DNA from: Salinimicrobium marinum
GTDB taxonomy: Bacteria > Bacteroidota > Bacteroidia > Flavobacteriales > Flavobacteriaceae
Assembly: GCF_014651535.1 (NCBI RefSeq)
Contig: NZ_BMXB01000001.1
Span: 1-64,000, forward strand
DNA length: 64,000 nucleotides
Direction of reading: 5' to 3'
The translations under genes were made by a program, and so were the position numbers. The notes under the pieces are model-generated. The model saw only the letters and a program-made list of their open reading frames with translations. It made no database searches and was not told the DNA's origin. This document shows, piece after piece, positions 1 to 7,816 of the stretch (the first letter of the stretch is position 1; the number at the start of each line of letters is the position of its first letter).

Positions 1-90
1 GCATTCAACGGAACAGACCATCACAGCTATATCATAATGCTGCTTGATGCCTTTTAAAACACCTTAAGTAAAGAATTGGTGGTCTAGTAA

Positions 91-459
91 AAGGGTAGTA
101 CTACAGTAGAAATGTCGGGGTATACTATTTATATTCCAAATGAAAGAAGTTCCTATAATAATGATGGAGAGTTAGTATCTAAATCAGCATCTGAGTGGAT
201 ATTTGAAAAAGATGTGGTTGGGTTAATAGGTGGTGCTGGTATAAAAAAATTTCTTTCTAACAACTTTTCAGTCACCGCAAACTTGCGATATGAGTTTGAT
301 CTTACTAATGCTGATGCTTATCCTCTATTGAGAAAAGATTTAAATGATGAACCTAATTGGGAAGCAAAAAAAACCCACCATTATCGAATAGGATTAGAGT
401 TTGGGATTCAATATCATTTTGATAAAAAGCAAAAGGTATATGTGGAAGGAATTCTGTAA
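91..459 (+). pseudogene. C-terminal remnant of an outer-membrane beta-barrel protein
   Basis: The reading frame is open from 91, after stops at 85 and 88, with its first ATG at 112 (115 codons from there). The product has alternating hydrophobic strands and ends in a strand with aromatic residues (GIQYHF), a pattern seen in small outer-membrane beta-barrels such as the PorT/OmpA-like group. There is no signal peptide and no room for the first strands, so I read it as the 3' end of a longer gene whose front has been lost. A short frame that stops at 55-57 lies just before it and could be more of the same debris. The family is inferred from strand pattern only; a short standalone protein is possible. 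Confidence 0.45.
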
Positions 460-523
460 TTACTTGTTTTTTAATTTCTTTCAAAGGGATCTCCTTTAAT
501 TATCATGGGGTCAATAGTACTTT

Positions 524-943
524 TTATTCTCCTTTTGGTATATAATAAAAGCGGAAGTTTTCAAAAGGCGTTCCCTCTACAGCTTTCCCAGCTGGAACTA
601 AAGTTATACTCTTCGCTTTAATATCTGCTATAATTCCGTTCAATCTTCCATCATCACTTTTCGTATAAATAATTTTTTCATCACTATTATATTCCCATTT
701 TCCAGTAAAAAAAGTTCCGTCCTCATTATAGTTTAGATATTCGCCATTTTGTTTCAAAACTAAATCATTATTCGGCGATTGTGGTAATCCGCTTATCTTT
801 TGTCCGTTAGCCATTCCATAATCCAATTTCCATCGCTGAAAAATTACATTTGGTAATTCTGAAACCGAGTCAGAACCAGGTTTATTTTGCGCTCTACAAG
901 AATATGTGAGAGTCAGAATTGCGATAAGTAATAATTTTTTCAT
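524..943 (-). CDS. Lipocalin-like lipoprotein, hypothetical
   Basis: The 139-residue product begins with a lysine-rich start, a hydrophobic stretch and a lipobox ending LTYSC, with the lipidated Cys at about residue 16, so it is probably anchored in a membrane facing the periplasm. The mature part has short beta strands with the motifs FTGKWEYN and ITLVPAG, resembling small lipocalin-like proteins of Bacteroidota. No catalytic residues are evident. It lies on the minus strand at the low-coordinate end of the cassette-like series. One attC-like palindrome (963-1091) lies 15-20 bases upstream of its ATG, but none follows its stop, so its own downstream site is missing. Function unknown. Confidence 0.6.
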   Translation of the reverse strand: MKKLLLIAILTLTYSCRAQNKPGSDSVSELPNVIFQRWKLDYGMANGQKISGLPQSPNNDLVLKQNGEYLNYNEDGTFFTGKWEYNSDEKIIYTKSDDGRLNGIIADIKAKSITLVPAGKAVEGTPFENFRFYYIPKGE

Positions 944-962
944 TGGGGGTTTTTGGTATTAT

Positions 963-1091
963 GCACAACGCCCGGTATAAAAACAGTGCTTGCTGGCAAA
1001 CTTGATTGTCCGCACGACACTCAAGCGTGGCAAGCGAGCACAAACTTTCGATTAGAGACAGGTTTTAGCATTGTTTATATTGTTGTAACAC
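963..1091 (-). repeat. attC-like palindrome, site 1
   Basis: About 129-bp imperfect palindrome between two minus-strand genes. Outer arms: ACAACG...GTATAAAAACAGTGC at the low end and GCATTGTTTATAT...GTTGTAACAC at the high end. An inner hairpin pairs CTTGATTGTC with GACACTCAAG. It starts 5 bases past the stop of the 71-residue membrane protein gene. Its high-coordinate edge (1082-1091) is the exact reverse complement of the low edge of site 2 (1350-1359). It aligns with sites 2 and 3 over most of its length. The integron attC interpretation is inference. Confidence 0.7.
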
Positions 1092-1096
1092 GTCTA

Positions 1097-1312
1097 TTAT
1101 TGAAAAATTAATGCTATTCCGATTATTACAAGCAGAATAGCAAACGCCCAGGAGTTAATCAGTCCTTTCCAACCTGCTGCACTATAATCCATCATTTTGA
1201 ATGATTCTCTTTTTGCGATCTTATATATCAGGTAAGAAATACCCAAAATCAGAAATAGGCTTCCAACATAAAATGGATATTCTGTAAAATATTCGGTCAG
1301 TTTCTCTTTCAT
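1097..1312 (-). CDS. Small two-helix membrane protein
   Basis: Encodes 71 residues with two clear membrane segments, at about 14-32 and 52-70, joined by a basic, polar loop (KRESFKMMDYS). No family is recognised. It occupies one complete cassette-like unit: its stop is 5 bases from palindrome site 1, and upstream of its ATG lies site 2, whose edge is the perfect reverse complement of the site 1 edge behind the gene. The 37 bases between ATG and site 2 leave little room for a promoter, so it may be transcribed from outside. Role unknown; small membrane proteins are common cargo in cassette arrays. Confidence 0.6.
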   Translation of the reverse strand: MKEKLTEYFTEYPFYVGSLFLILGISYLIYKIAKRESFKMMDYSAAGWKGLINSWAFAILLVIIGIALIFQ

Positions 1313-1349
1313 CTATTTTGAGCTTTTTGCCCGGAATTCTGGTCCCGAT

Positions 1350-1485
1350 GTGTTACAACGTCCCGTATAAAAACAATGCGAGCTGGCGAGCTTGATTGTC
1401 CGCAGGACAATCAGGCGTTGCAAGTACGCACAGGCTTTCGAACCGAGACTAAATTAGCATTGTTTTTAGGATATGTGTTGTAGCC
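1350..1485 (-). repeat. attC-like palindrome, site 2
   Basis: About 136-bp element of the same family as sites 1 and 3. Low edge GTGTTACAAC, then CGTATAAAAACAATGC; high end GCATTGTTTTTAGGATATGTGTTGTAGCC. The inner hairpin pairs CTTGATTGTCC with GGACAATCAGG (1391-1415). The high edge abuts and continues into the stop of the serine hydrolase gene (TAA at 1488-1490). The segment 1477-1492 is the reverse complement of 2954-2969 at 15 of 16 positions. These points are read directly from the sequence; function as a recombination site is inferred. Confidence 0.7.
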
Positions 1486-1487
1486 AG

Positions 1488-2894
1488 TTATTTTTTCCGC
1501 TTGGCCGTTCTATCGACACCTGTTCCGAGCTGTTGTACCCTGTATTTTGCAATATTGCCATCTTTATCCTTTGTGAATTCGTATATGACATCTGGGCGGA
1601 AACCTTCAACCTTAAATTTTGATTGAGAAATAGGTATCAACTCGAACTGCATCTGATACATTTCTATCCAAAGAGAATTGTCTCGCAAGATAATAGAATC
1701 CTCTTTGCCTTCTTTGGTAATATAAACTCCTGAGATTTCTTGTAATAAATCAGTCGGCAACCTTACATCTTTTTTAACCGGCAAACCATATAAAATGTTA
1801 CGTGTTTCTGCAGTAGGGGATTTCATTTTACCTGTGGCATTAGCATTATTTTGAAGTAGAATTATGGTCTTGTCAGAATCCAAATGTCTAGAGAAATTAA
1901 TTTTATATCCTGGCCAGTTTCCACTATGGCGAACAATTTTCCCAGAGGGGTCCTTGTTTTCTACAAACCACCCAAATCCATAACCTGTTTTCTCTCCTGA
2001 ATTTAATTTTGAAGAAGTAAACATTTTTTCTTTATCATTTTGATTAACAATTCGGTTGTTCTTTAAACCTCTGTCGAATTTATACAAATCATTAATTGTT
2101 GAATAAATTCCTCCGGGACCGTAATTTCCATCTAAATATTTTAATTTGATGTCCTTTGTAAAATTTCCCGATGAATCTTTTTCATATCCAATGGCTAAAT
2201 CTGCAAAATTTAAGTTGTCCTTATGAACAAATAATACACCTGTATCGTTCATATCTAAAGGAATAAAAATATTCTCTTTTAAAAACTCATTGTATGTCTT
2301 ATTTGATACCCGTTCCACTATAGAGGCAAGCAATAAATAGCCAGTATTGCTGTACTCCCATTTTTCATTGGGTAAAAATAAAACTTCGGGGTTTTCCTGA
2401 TTTAGAAAATTTATTATATCATTAATAGAGGCAAATTTAGATTTATCCCACTTCTTATCCATAAGGCTCATATAATCCGGTAAACCTGATGTGTGATGTA
2501 CGAGGTTCTCTATTGTAATACCCCTATAAAAACTTAGCTCCGGAATGTACTTTGTCATATCGTCACTTAATGAAAGTTTTTCTTCTTTTGCTAATAACAA
2601 AATAGCAGTTGCTGTAAATGGTTTAGAAACAGAAGCTAAGTAAAAGAGAGAATTTTCGTCCAGTGCTTTTTTATTCACCATATTAGCAATTCCATAATTC
2701 TTTCGATAAATAATCTTGCCGTTTTCCGCAATTAGAACATTCCCGTTGAATTCTCCATATTTGAAAAGTTCACTATAGAGGGAATCCAATCTTAATGTTT
2801 TTTCGTTGTTTATTATCTCAAATTCTTGTGCATATAATTGTTTGCTCGAAACAAGCAATACGAAAGCAACTAAAGTAGTCAGTACTGTTTTCAT
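1488..2894 (-). CDS. Secreted serine hydrolase, class C beta-lactamase family
   Basis: A 468-residue protein with a cleavable signal peptide (about 1-22, ending LYAQ), so periplasmic or exported. It has the three signatures of the beta-lactamase/DD-peptidase-like serine hydrolases: SVSKPF near residue 90 (SxxK nucleophile and general base), YSN near 180 (YxN), and HSGNWPG near 320 in the place of KTG. The C-terminal 100 residues form an extra beta-rich domain common in Bacteroidota members. The family contains esterases, peptidases and penicillin-recognising enzymes; the sequence does not choose among them, and there is no basis for calling it a resistance gene. It fills one cassette-like unit between palindromes 2 and 3. 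Confidence 0.85.
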   Translation of the reverse strand: MKTVLTTLVAFVLLVSSKQLYAQEFEIINNEKTLRLDSLYSELFKYGEFNGNVLIAENGKIIYRKNYGIANMVNKKALDENSLFYLASVSKPFTATAILLLAKEEKLSLSDDMTKYIPELSFYRGITIENLVHHTSGLPDYMSLMDKKWDKSKFASINDIINFLNQENPEVLFLPNEKWEYSNTGYLLLASIVERVSNKTYNEFLKENIFIPLDMNDTGVLFVHKDNLNFADLAIGYEKDSSGNFTKDIKLKYLDGNYGPGGIYSTINDLYKFDRGLKNNRIVNQNDKEKMFTSSKLNSGEKTGYGFGWFVENKDPSGKIVRHSGNWPGYKINFSRHLDSDKTIILLQNNANATGKMKSPTAETRNILYGLPVKKDVRLPTDLLQEISGVYITKEGKEDSIILRDNSLWIEMYQMQFELIPISQSKFKVEGFRPDVIYEFTKDKDGNIAKYRVQQLGTGVDRTAKRKK

Positions 2895-2953
2895 TTTTCT
2901 TTTTTAAATGTGATAGTGTAAACTACGTAATCAGACCTATAATCCACGTGTTT

Positions 2954-3095
2954 AATAATTGGCTACAACGTCTCGTATAAAAACTGGGCGAGCTGGGGAA
3001 CCTGATTGTCCGTAGTACAATCAGGCGTTGCAAGCGAGCACGGAGTTTCGATCTGAGACCGTTTTTAGCATTGTTTTTATATACTGTTGGCAAAC
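2954..3095 (-). repeat. attC-like palindrome, site 3
   Basis: Third copy of the approximately 130-bp element. Low edge TTGGCTACAAC then CGTATAAAAACTGGGCGAG; high end GCATTGTTTTTATATACTGTTGGCAAAC. The inner hairpin pairs CCTGATTGT with ACAATCAGG. Against site 1 (CTTGA/TCAAG) the outer hairpin pair changes on both sides (CCTGA/TCAGG), a compensatory change that supports conserved folding. The high edge (3086-3095) is the exact reverse complement of 4068-4077, the low edge of site 4. It starts 5 bases past the stop of the metalloprotease-like gene. Confidence 0.7.
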
Positions 3096-3100
3096 GTTTT

Positions 3101-4052
3101 TTAATTGTATTGAAATATTTCAAGGTCCATTACAATTTCACTATTTGTTTCAGAACCGATGTAAGTTATTATATCAGTATCTTCAAAAGCATTAATTTCC
3201 ATTGCGTGGAGAAATTGCTCATCAACAAAAAAGCTAAATAAGTTTTTATTTTTTTGGATCGTGAATTTTATATTTTCATTAAAGCTGTATTGTCCATTTT
3301 CGTACATTCGCTCAGTCCTATTTCCTCTACTACGAGAAATTTCGATGTTCTTATTATCTCCATATTGAAAAGCTTGAAAGTTATATCCATTGAATTCAAT
3401 TGATGAGATAAAATCTTCAACAGTATCAGTGCCACTATGTGTTGTGTTAAATTTAACCTCAAGAACTAAATTTGAAATTGTATCTAAATCAATTGAATCT
3501 ATATGAAATGACACATTTCTCTTTGAAAAAATAGAATTCTTATCAAGATCTTCTATGGCGTAATCCTGAATATCCAGATACCAATTTGGTATAGGTGTAT
3601 TGCTTTCAAACAATTCATCTAAATAATATTCTCTCCACAAGGAAGAATATTGATTTCTATAGCATTCAAAACCATTTTTATTTGCCCCCATAATGCTTAA
3701 ACATTCCCCTGAAGCTGTTTTAGCATTTTTATGGTTGCGGCCTAAAGCTGCGTGACCTAATTCGTGAAAAACAAGGAATTCTTTAAATTCAGGATCTCCG
3801 TTATTCCAATGCTCCCTATCAATAATTATTTTCCTTCCACCAAGTCCTGCTGCCCCTTCAATGTCCGCCAGATAAAAGTCTATTGTATAATTATCAAAGT
3901 CGTATCCTCTTTTCTTCGCTTCTTCCGAAAATAATTCCAAATACGGGTAAAATTCATCATTAGCTAGTTCTTCATTGGTGTACGGAAACAGTTCATCCTT
4001 ACTACAGCTAATAGTTATAGCAGTAAGAATATAAAACAATATTTTTTTTCAT
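3101..4052 (-). pseudogene. Zinc-metalloprotease-like lipoprotein, frameshifted in a start-proximal A8 tract
   Basis: The open frame (3101-4039) starts at a TTG. Its body, about 312 residues, has HELGHAALGRNH near residue 90, an HExxH zinc site with a third His, and SIMG soon after, which could be a Met-turn. The second half is beta-rich and LamG-like. The likely real start is ATG at 4052-4050. Removing one A from the following run of eight (T run at 4042-4049 on plus) gives MKKILFYILTAITISC, a perfect lipoprotein signal that joins the open frame. As written, translation from the ATG stops after a few codons. Either the gene is out of frame (mutation, phase variation, slippage or a sequencing error), or the TTG gives a shortened signal. 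It occupies a cassette-like unit between palindromes 3 and 4. Confidence 0.6.
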
Positions 4053-4067
4053 TTAACTGATTTTAAT

Positions 4068-4107
4068 GTTTGCCAACGTACTTATAAACGCACTAGTTTT
4101 TTATATT
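4068..4107 (-). repeat. Partial attC-like site 4
   Basis: Only one arm of the palindrome family is clear: GTTTGCCAACGTACTTATAAACGC. The first ten bases are the reverse complement of the site 3 high edge (3086-3095). The second arm expected further right is not recognisable, although GCACTA and TAGTGC (about 4090-4125) could form a small hairpin. It sits directly behind the stop of a 45-codon frame, the same placement as the other sites. Read as a degraded or diverged site. Confidence 0.45.
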
Positions 4108-4245
4108 TTATATTTCTTTAGTGCCTCTAATTATTTTACTAGTTTTTAAACTTTCCCCTTTATTCAGGTCGAAATTTTGGCCAACTGAATTTGAGGAGAA
4201 GAGTAAAAGGAAGAGGACGGGGATGATATTTTCATTTTTTTTCAT
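4108..4245 (-). CDS. Small secreted peptide, 45 residues, possibly truncated
   Basis: ATG at 4245-4243 opens a 45-codon frame ending at TAA 4110-4108. The peptide begins MKKNENIIPVLFLLLF and reaches a plausible signal-peptidase site at SVGQ/N, leaving only about 22 mature residues. A good signal sequence in such a short frame suggests either a real small exported peptide or the surviving front of a larger gene. Its stop abuts the partial palindrome site 4, the same gene-then-repeat order as the neighbouring units. No family recognised. Confidence 0.4.
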   Translation of the reverse strand: MKKNENIIPVLFLLLFSSNSVGQNFDLNKGESLKTSKIIRGTKEI

Positions 4246-4276
4246 AATTACAAGGTCATCATTATGCACATTAAAA

Positions 4277-4855
4277 TTAACTTTCCAACTTTAAATAGTT
4301 CCCGTTATCATATTCGATAAATTCTATTCCTTTTTCTTTTGAATAAATAATGCGGTTGACTTCTGAAATGCCGGTGCAGTCATTAAAGATCAGGACATTT
4401 TGAAAATCGAATTCTCCCACGGAGACATCAACAAACAATTCTTTCCTGAAACCAGAGAATCCTTCACAGGTAAGACTGAAAAATTCCCGGGAGGGCGTGT
4501 CCAGAATCCCTTTGTACAATTCAAACAAGAGGAGGTCCGACCATTTTTCCAGGGTTAACTGAAAGACGAAATCTTTATCTTCGAAGCCAATGAAGTTACT
4601 CACCTTTTCATATTCTGTGGCATCACAACTTTCAGGACCATGAGATTCGACAGAAAGTTTGGATTCCCTGGGCTGTGTTAAGCCCACTACCTGAAGCCCG
4701 TCCTGATCTTCATATCTCAGCCGGGAGAACTCGGTAAACGGGATCAGGTTTTTTTCAGCTTCGTTCAATTTAAATGAGGCTACTATTGCCTCTTCGCAAC
4801 AGCTACTGAGCAGGATTCCTGCAATTACCAGGAAAGAAAATTTCTTTAATTCCAT
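4277..4855 (-). CDS. Hypothetical lipoprotein
   Basis: A 192-residue product with a lipoprotein signal (GILLSSCC, lipidated Cys at about 19). The mature protein contains several cysteines (SCDATEY, SLTCEGF, NDCTG) that could pair in the periplasm. No domain is recognised. It is divergent from the histidine kinase gene across a 247-base gap and lies just outside the cassette-like series, since no palindrome of that family follows its stop. Confidence 0.6.
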   Translation of the reverse strand: MELKKFSFLVIAGILLSSCCEEAIVASFKLNEAEKNLIPFTEFSRLRYEDQDGLQVVGLTQPRESKLSVESHGPESCDATEYEKVSNFIGFEDKDFVFQLTLEKWSDLLLFELYKGILDTPSREFFSLTCEGFSGFRKELFVDVSVGEFDFQNVLIFNDCTGISEVNRIIYSKEKGIEFIEYDNGNYLKLES

Positions 4856-5017
4856 TTTAATTCCAACCTATTGTTTATTTCATGTTCTATCCCGGTCGCT
4901 ACTGTTTACAAGTGGGTGAGGGTGAAAAAGTAGAAAATCTATTCTATCTGTACCTGCAGAACAGATCTACCACATTTTGAGCAATTTCAGGTGCTAAACT
5001 AAGTTATTAATTTTTAA

Positions 5018-5044
5018 AAAAAGTAAGGTAAAACCTTACTTTTT
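5018..5044. promoter_or_regulatory. Perfect 12-bp inverted repeat in a divergent intergenic region
   Basis: AAAAGTAAGGT with its reverse complement, 12-bp arms (5018-5029 and 5033-5044) around AAA. It lies 59 bases before the histidine kinase start and between two divergently transcribed genes. A terminator would be unusual there because neither gene ends there, so an operator, or a leader hairpin in the kinase transcript, is more likely. The rest of 4856-5102 is AT-rich without other recognisable features. Confidence 0.45.
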
Positions 5045-5102
5045 AGCTCCTTAATAGATCCAGCTTTTAATTTATATTAGGTACTTTTACCTCTTTTAAA
5101 AT

Positions 5103-7097
5103 ATGGATTTGCGCCAAGCAATTTTTGTCTTATTTCTTTCCTTTCTCTTTCTATCTGCATGTTCTGAGCAAACTACTTTGACAGATGAGAAACCATTTGA
5201 GGAACAGATCGATTCGATTTTAAACTCAGAAGAAATTCCGGAGATTTCCAAAGTAGATTCCCTGGAGAAAATTCTGGACCTTGTACAGACGGATACCTTG
5301 CGCAATAAGCTGCTATGGGACCTCTCCTATTTTTACTCAAGAACCGATGATTCCGAATCCTTCAAAAACTGGAACAGCAAAAGCCGAAGCCTCTCGATTA
5401 GGTTAAACGACACTTCTAAAATAGCAGATTCCTATTGGGATGCAGGCCATTTTTATTATCACCAGAATGTGCCCGACAGTGCATATGCCCAGTATTCAAG
5501 GGCGTACGATATTTACATGCGTTTAAACCGTCCCACCACGGCCGCCAGATTAATGCTCAACATGGCCATTACCCAAAAAAATATTAAAGATTATACAGGA
5601 AGTGAAATATCCACAACCAAAGTCATTCAACTTCTTAAAGATTCAGGAGAAAACCGAAGATTATATAGTGCGCATAATAATCTTGGTATTGTTTATAATG
5701 GATTAAAAGAATTTGACAAATCACTAAAACATTATGACCTTGCCCTGGGTTATCTTGAAAAGCTAGAAGATCAAAGGGACTTTAAACTAACTACTTTAAA
5801 TAACCAGGGAGTCTTGTTACAAAGCATGGGTGATCATCAAGAGGCAATGAATAAATTTAATACTGCACTTTCAAGAGAGAACCTTTTTTCGGACAACCCC
5901 CAACTTTACGCTATGCTGCTGGACAATAAGACATATTCAAAGCTTTTGCTATTGGATACGGTTGAAATTGTAAAAGACTTTAACCGCGCCCTCCACATAC
6001 GAGACAGCATTGGCCATGAAGACGGTGTGGTGATAAACCAAATTCATCTAAGCCAATACTATGCGCTGAAGGGCGACACCTTAAAAGCCATTGAACTGAC
6101 CAAAGAAGCAAATATACTGGCGCGGCAGACTTCCAACAACCGGGACGTGTTGGCTTCTTTAAAATTATTATCCACTTATGATCAAAAGAACAGTGGAGAA
6201 CATCTTTCCAGTTATATAAGACTTAGTGATAGTTTACAGCAGCAGGAACGGAATATCAGAAATAAATTTACCAAAATAAGGTTTGACACAGATGAGTTCA
6301 TTGCTGAAAATGAAAAACTTTACGGGCAGCGCAACGTGCTTGTGGGACTTTCTCTGGGAATTGCTCTCCTGGGGCTCTCCGGTTTTGTGATCAAAAATCA
6401 AGGGACAAAAAACCGGGAACTTTCTTTGAAACAGGAGCAACAGGAGGCTAATGAAAAGATCTTTCAGCTATTACTTGATCAGCAGAACATCAAGGAAGCA
6501 ACTCGGCAAAGGGAGAGGATAAGGCTTTCAGAAGAACTACATGACGGCATCCTATCTAAATTTTTTGGACTGCGAATCAGCCTCGAAAGCCTCAATTCGA
6601 ATAATGATAAAAAATCTATAATTCAGCGAGAAAAATACCTCGAGGATCTCAAGGTACTGGGGCAAGAAATTAGGCAGCTTTCCCATGAACTGAATTCACC
6701 TTTATTCACTTCAGGTACAGGATATTTGTCTATTCTGGAGGAAGTGCTTTCGCTAAACGAGACTTCCCTGACATATAAAATAGAAGTTGAGGAAGAAATT
6801 CAATGGGAAAAGATTCCCGGCAGTATTAAATTACATTTCTTGCGGATACTGCAGGAGGCTCTGAAGAATTCCCAAACACATTCAGAAGCATCTCTAATTA
6901 AGGTTTCGTTCGTGCTTAAACAAGGTGTTCTCTCCTATACCATTCAGGACAATGGAAAGGGCTTCAAGACGCAAATAAAAAATGAAGGTATAGGCCTTAA
7001 AAATATGGCTTCACGAACAAAAGCTATGAAAGGAAAAATCAAAATTGAATCCCAAATTAATCGGGGAACCAAAATTAAAATTCAGGTTCCTGTTTAA
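5103..7097 (+). CDS. TPR-containing sensor histidine kinase (HisKA_3 / NarL type)
   Basis: Membrane sensor that would autophosphorylate and pass phosphate to the response regulator encoded next. The 664 residues comprise: a signal sequence with a lipobox-like FLSAC (Cys20); a long helical TPR region (about 75-385); one membrane helix (about 410-431); a coiled linker; an H-box SEELHDG with His480; and a HATPase domain with an N-box near 585-590 (EALKNSQTH), DNGKGF (616-621) and GIGLKNM. The H-box and short ATPase are those of the HPK7/NarX group. Only 9 bases separate it from the regulator gene, so they form an operon. The ligand sensed is unknown; the TPR part would lie in the periplasm. Confidence 0.9.
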   Translation: MDLRQAIFVLFLSFLFLSACSEQTTLTDEKPFEEQIDSILNSEEIPEISKVDSLEKILDLVQTDTLRNKLLWDLSYFYSRTDDSESFKNWNSKSRSLSIRLNDTSKIADSYWDAGHFYYHQNVPDSAYAQYSRAYDIYMRLNRPTTAARLMLNMAITQKNIKDYTGSEISTTKVIQLLKDSGENRRLYSAHNNLGIVYNGLKEFDKSLKHYDLALGYLEKLEDQRDFKLTTLNNQGVLLQSMGDHQEAMNKFNTALSRENLFSDNPQLYAMLLDNKTYSKLLLLDTVEIVKDFNRALHIRDSIGHEDGVVINQIHLSQYYALKGDTLKAIELTKEANILARQTSNNRDVLASLKLLSTYDQKNSGEHLSSYIRLSDSLQQQERNIRNKFTKIRFDTDEFIAENEKLYGQRNVLVGLSLGIALLGLSGFVIKNQGTKNRELSLKQEQQEANEKIFQLLLDQQNIKEATRQRERIRLSEELHDGILSKFFGLRISLESLNSNNDKKSIIQREKYLEDLKVLGQEIRQLSHELNSPLFTSGTGYLSILEEVLSLNETSLTYKIEVEEEIQWEKIPGSIKLHFLRILQEALKNSQTHSEASLIKVSFVLKQGVLSYTIQDNGKGFKTQIKNEGIGLKNMASRTKAMKGKIKIESQINRGTKIKIQVPV

Positions 7098-7106
7098 ACA
7101 ATTTTC

Positions 7107-7769
7107 ATGAAAAGTTTACTGTCGGTTCTTATGGTAGATGATCATCCAATGATCCTGGAAGGATATAAAAATGCTTTGTTACAAAATAAGCAGATCAATG
7201 CAGAAATAAATACCGCCAATAATTGTAATTCTGCCATTAATAAACTTGAAACTTCAGCAGCTGCTCCTTTTAACCTTGTTTTCCTGGACATCAAAATCCC
7301 ACCCTGTTCAGACGGAAAAATTTTGTCGGGCGAGGACCTGGGATTATTCATAAGGGAGCATTTCCCCAGGACAAAAATTATTATCCTCACGATGTTCAGT
7401 GAACATATACGTCTGTCCAACATTCTGAAGAATGTTAATCCCAATGGTTTTCTTATTAAGAGTGATGTCACTCCCAAAGAATTAGTAAATGCAGTTAAGG
7501 TGGTGATGAAGGGAGGAAATTATTATAGTGAAACCATTCACGAATTGCTTGAGCAGCAGCGAAATCAACATCCTGTTCTTGATGATTTCGATCGAAAAAT
7601 TCTGTACCACCTATCACAGGGAACAAAAACCCGACATCTCGTTGACTACGTCCATTTGTCCCTGGGGGCGATAGAAAAAAGAAAACGAAAAATCAAAGAA
7701 GCATTTGGAATTACGCACGGTGGTGACCGTGAGATCCTGGACAAGGCGAAGGAGTTGGGATTTCTTTAG
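7107..7769 (+). CDS. Response regulator, REC plus LuxR-type helix-turn-helix
   Basis: Cognate regulator of the upstream kinase. The receiver domain (1-125) shows the acidic pair D11-D12, phospho-acceptor D61 (FLDIK), T95 and K118. The C-terminal helix-turn-helix (about 150-215) begins DDFDRKILYHLSQGTKT and is a diverged LuxR/GerE-type DNA-binding domain with a shortened spacing, typical of many Bacteroidota regulators. It has no other neighbours on the plus strand; the next gene converges, so target genes cannot be named from context. Confidence 0.9.
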   Translation: MKSLLSVLMVDDHPMILEGYKNALLQNKQINAEINTANNCNSAINKLETSAAAPFNLVFLDIKIPPCSDGKILSGEDLGLFIREHFPRTKIIILTMFSEHIRLSNILKNVNPNGFLIKSDVTPKELVNAVKVVMKGGNYYSETIHELLEQQRNQHPVLDDFDRKILYHLSQGTKTRHLVDYVHLSLGAIEKRKRKIKEAFGITHGGDREILDKAKELGFL

Positions 7770-7816
7770 AAAAAAAGAATAAAAATCATTTAATACAGAA
7801 TTTAAATAAAACGTGC

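Noticed and set aside
1488-2894. Reading the serine hydrolase as an antibiotic-resistance cassette
   Set aside because: The family is broad, the KTG position reads HSG, and nothing indicates beta-lactam hydrolysis.
2923-3123. 66-codon minus-strand frame across palindrome site 3
   Set aside because: It runs through the repeat, has a basic, low-information sequence and no neighbouring ribosome site.
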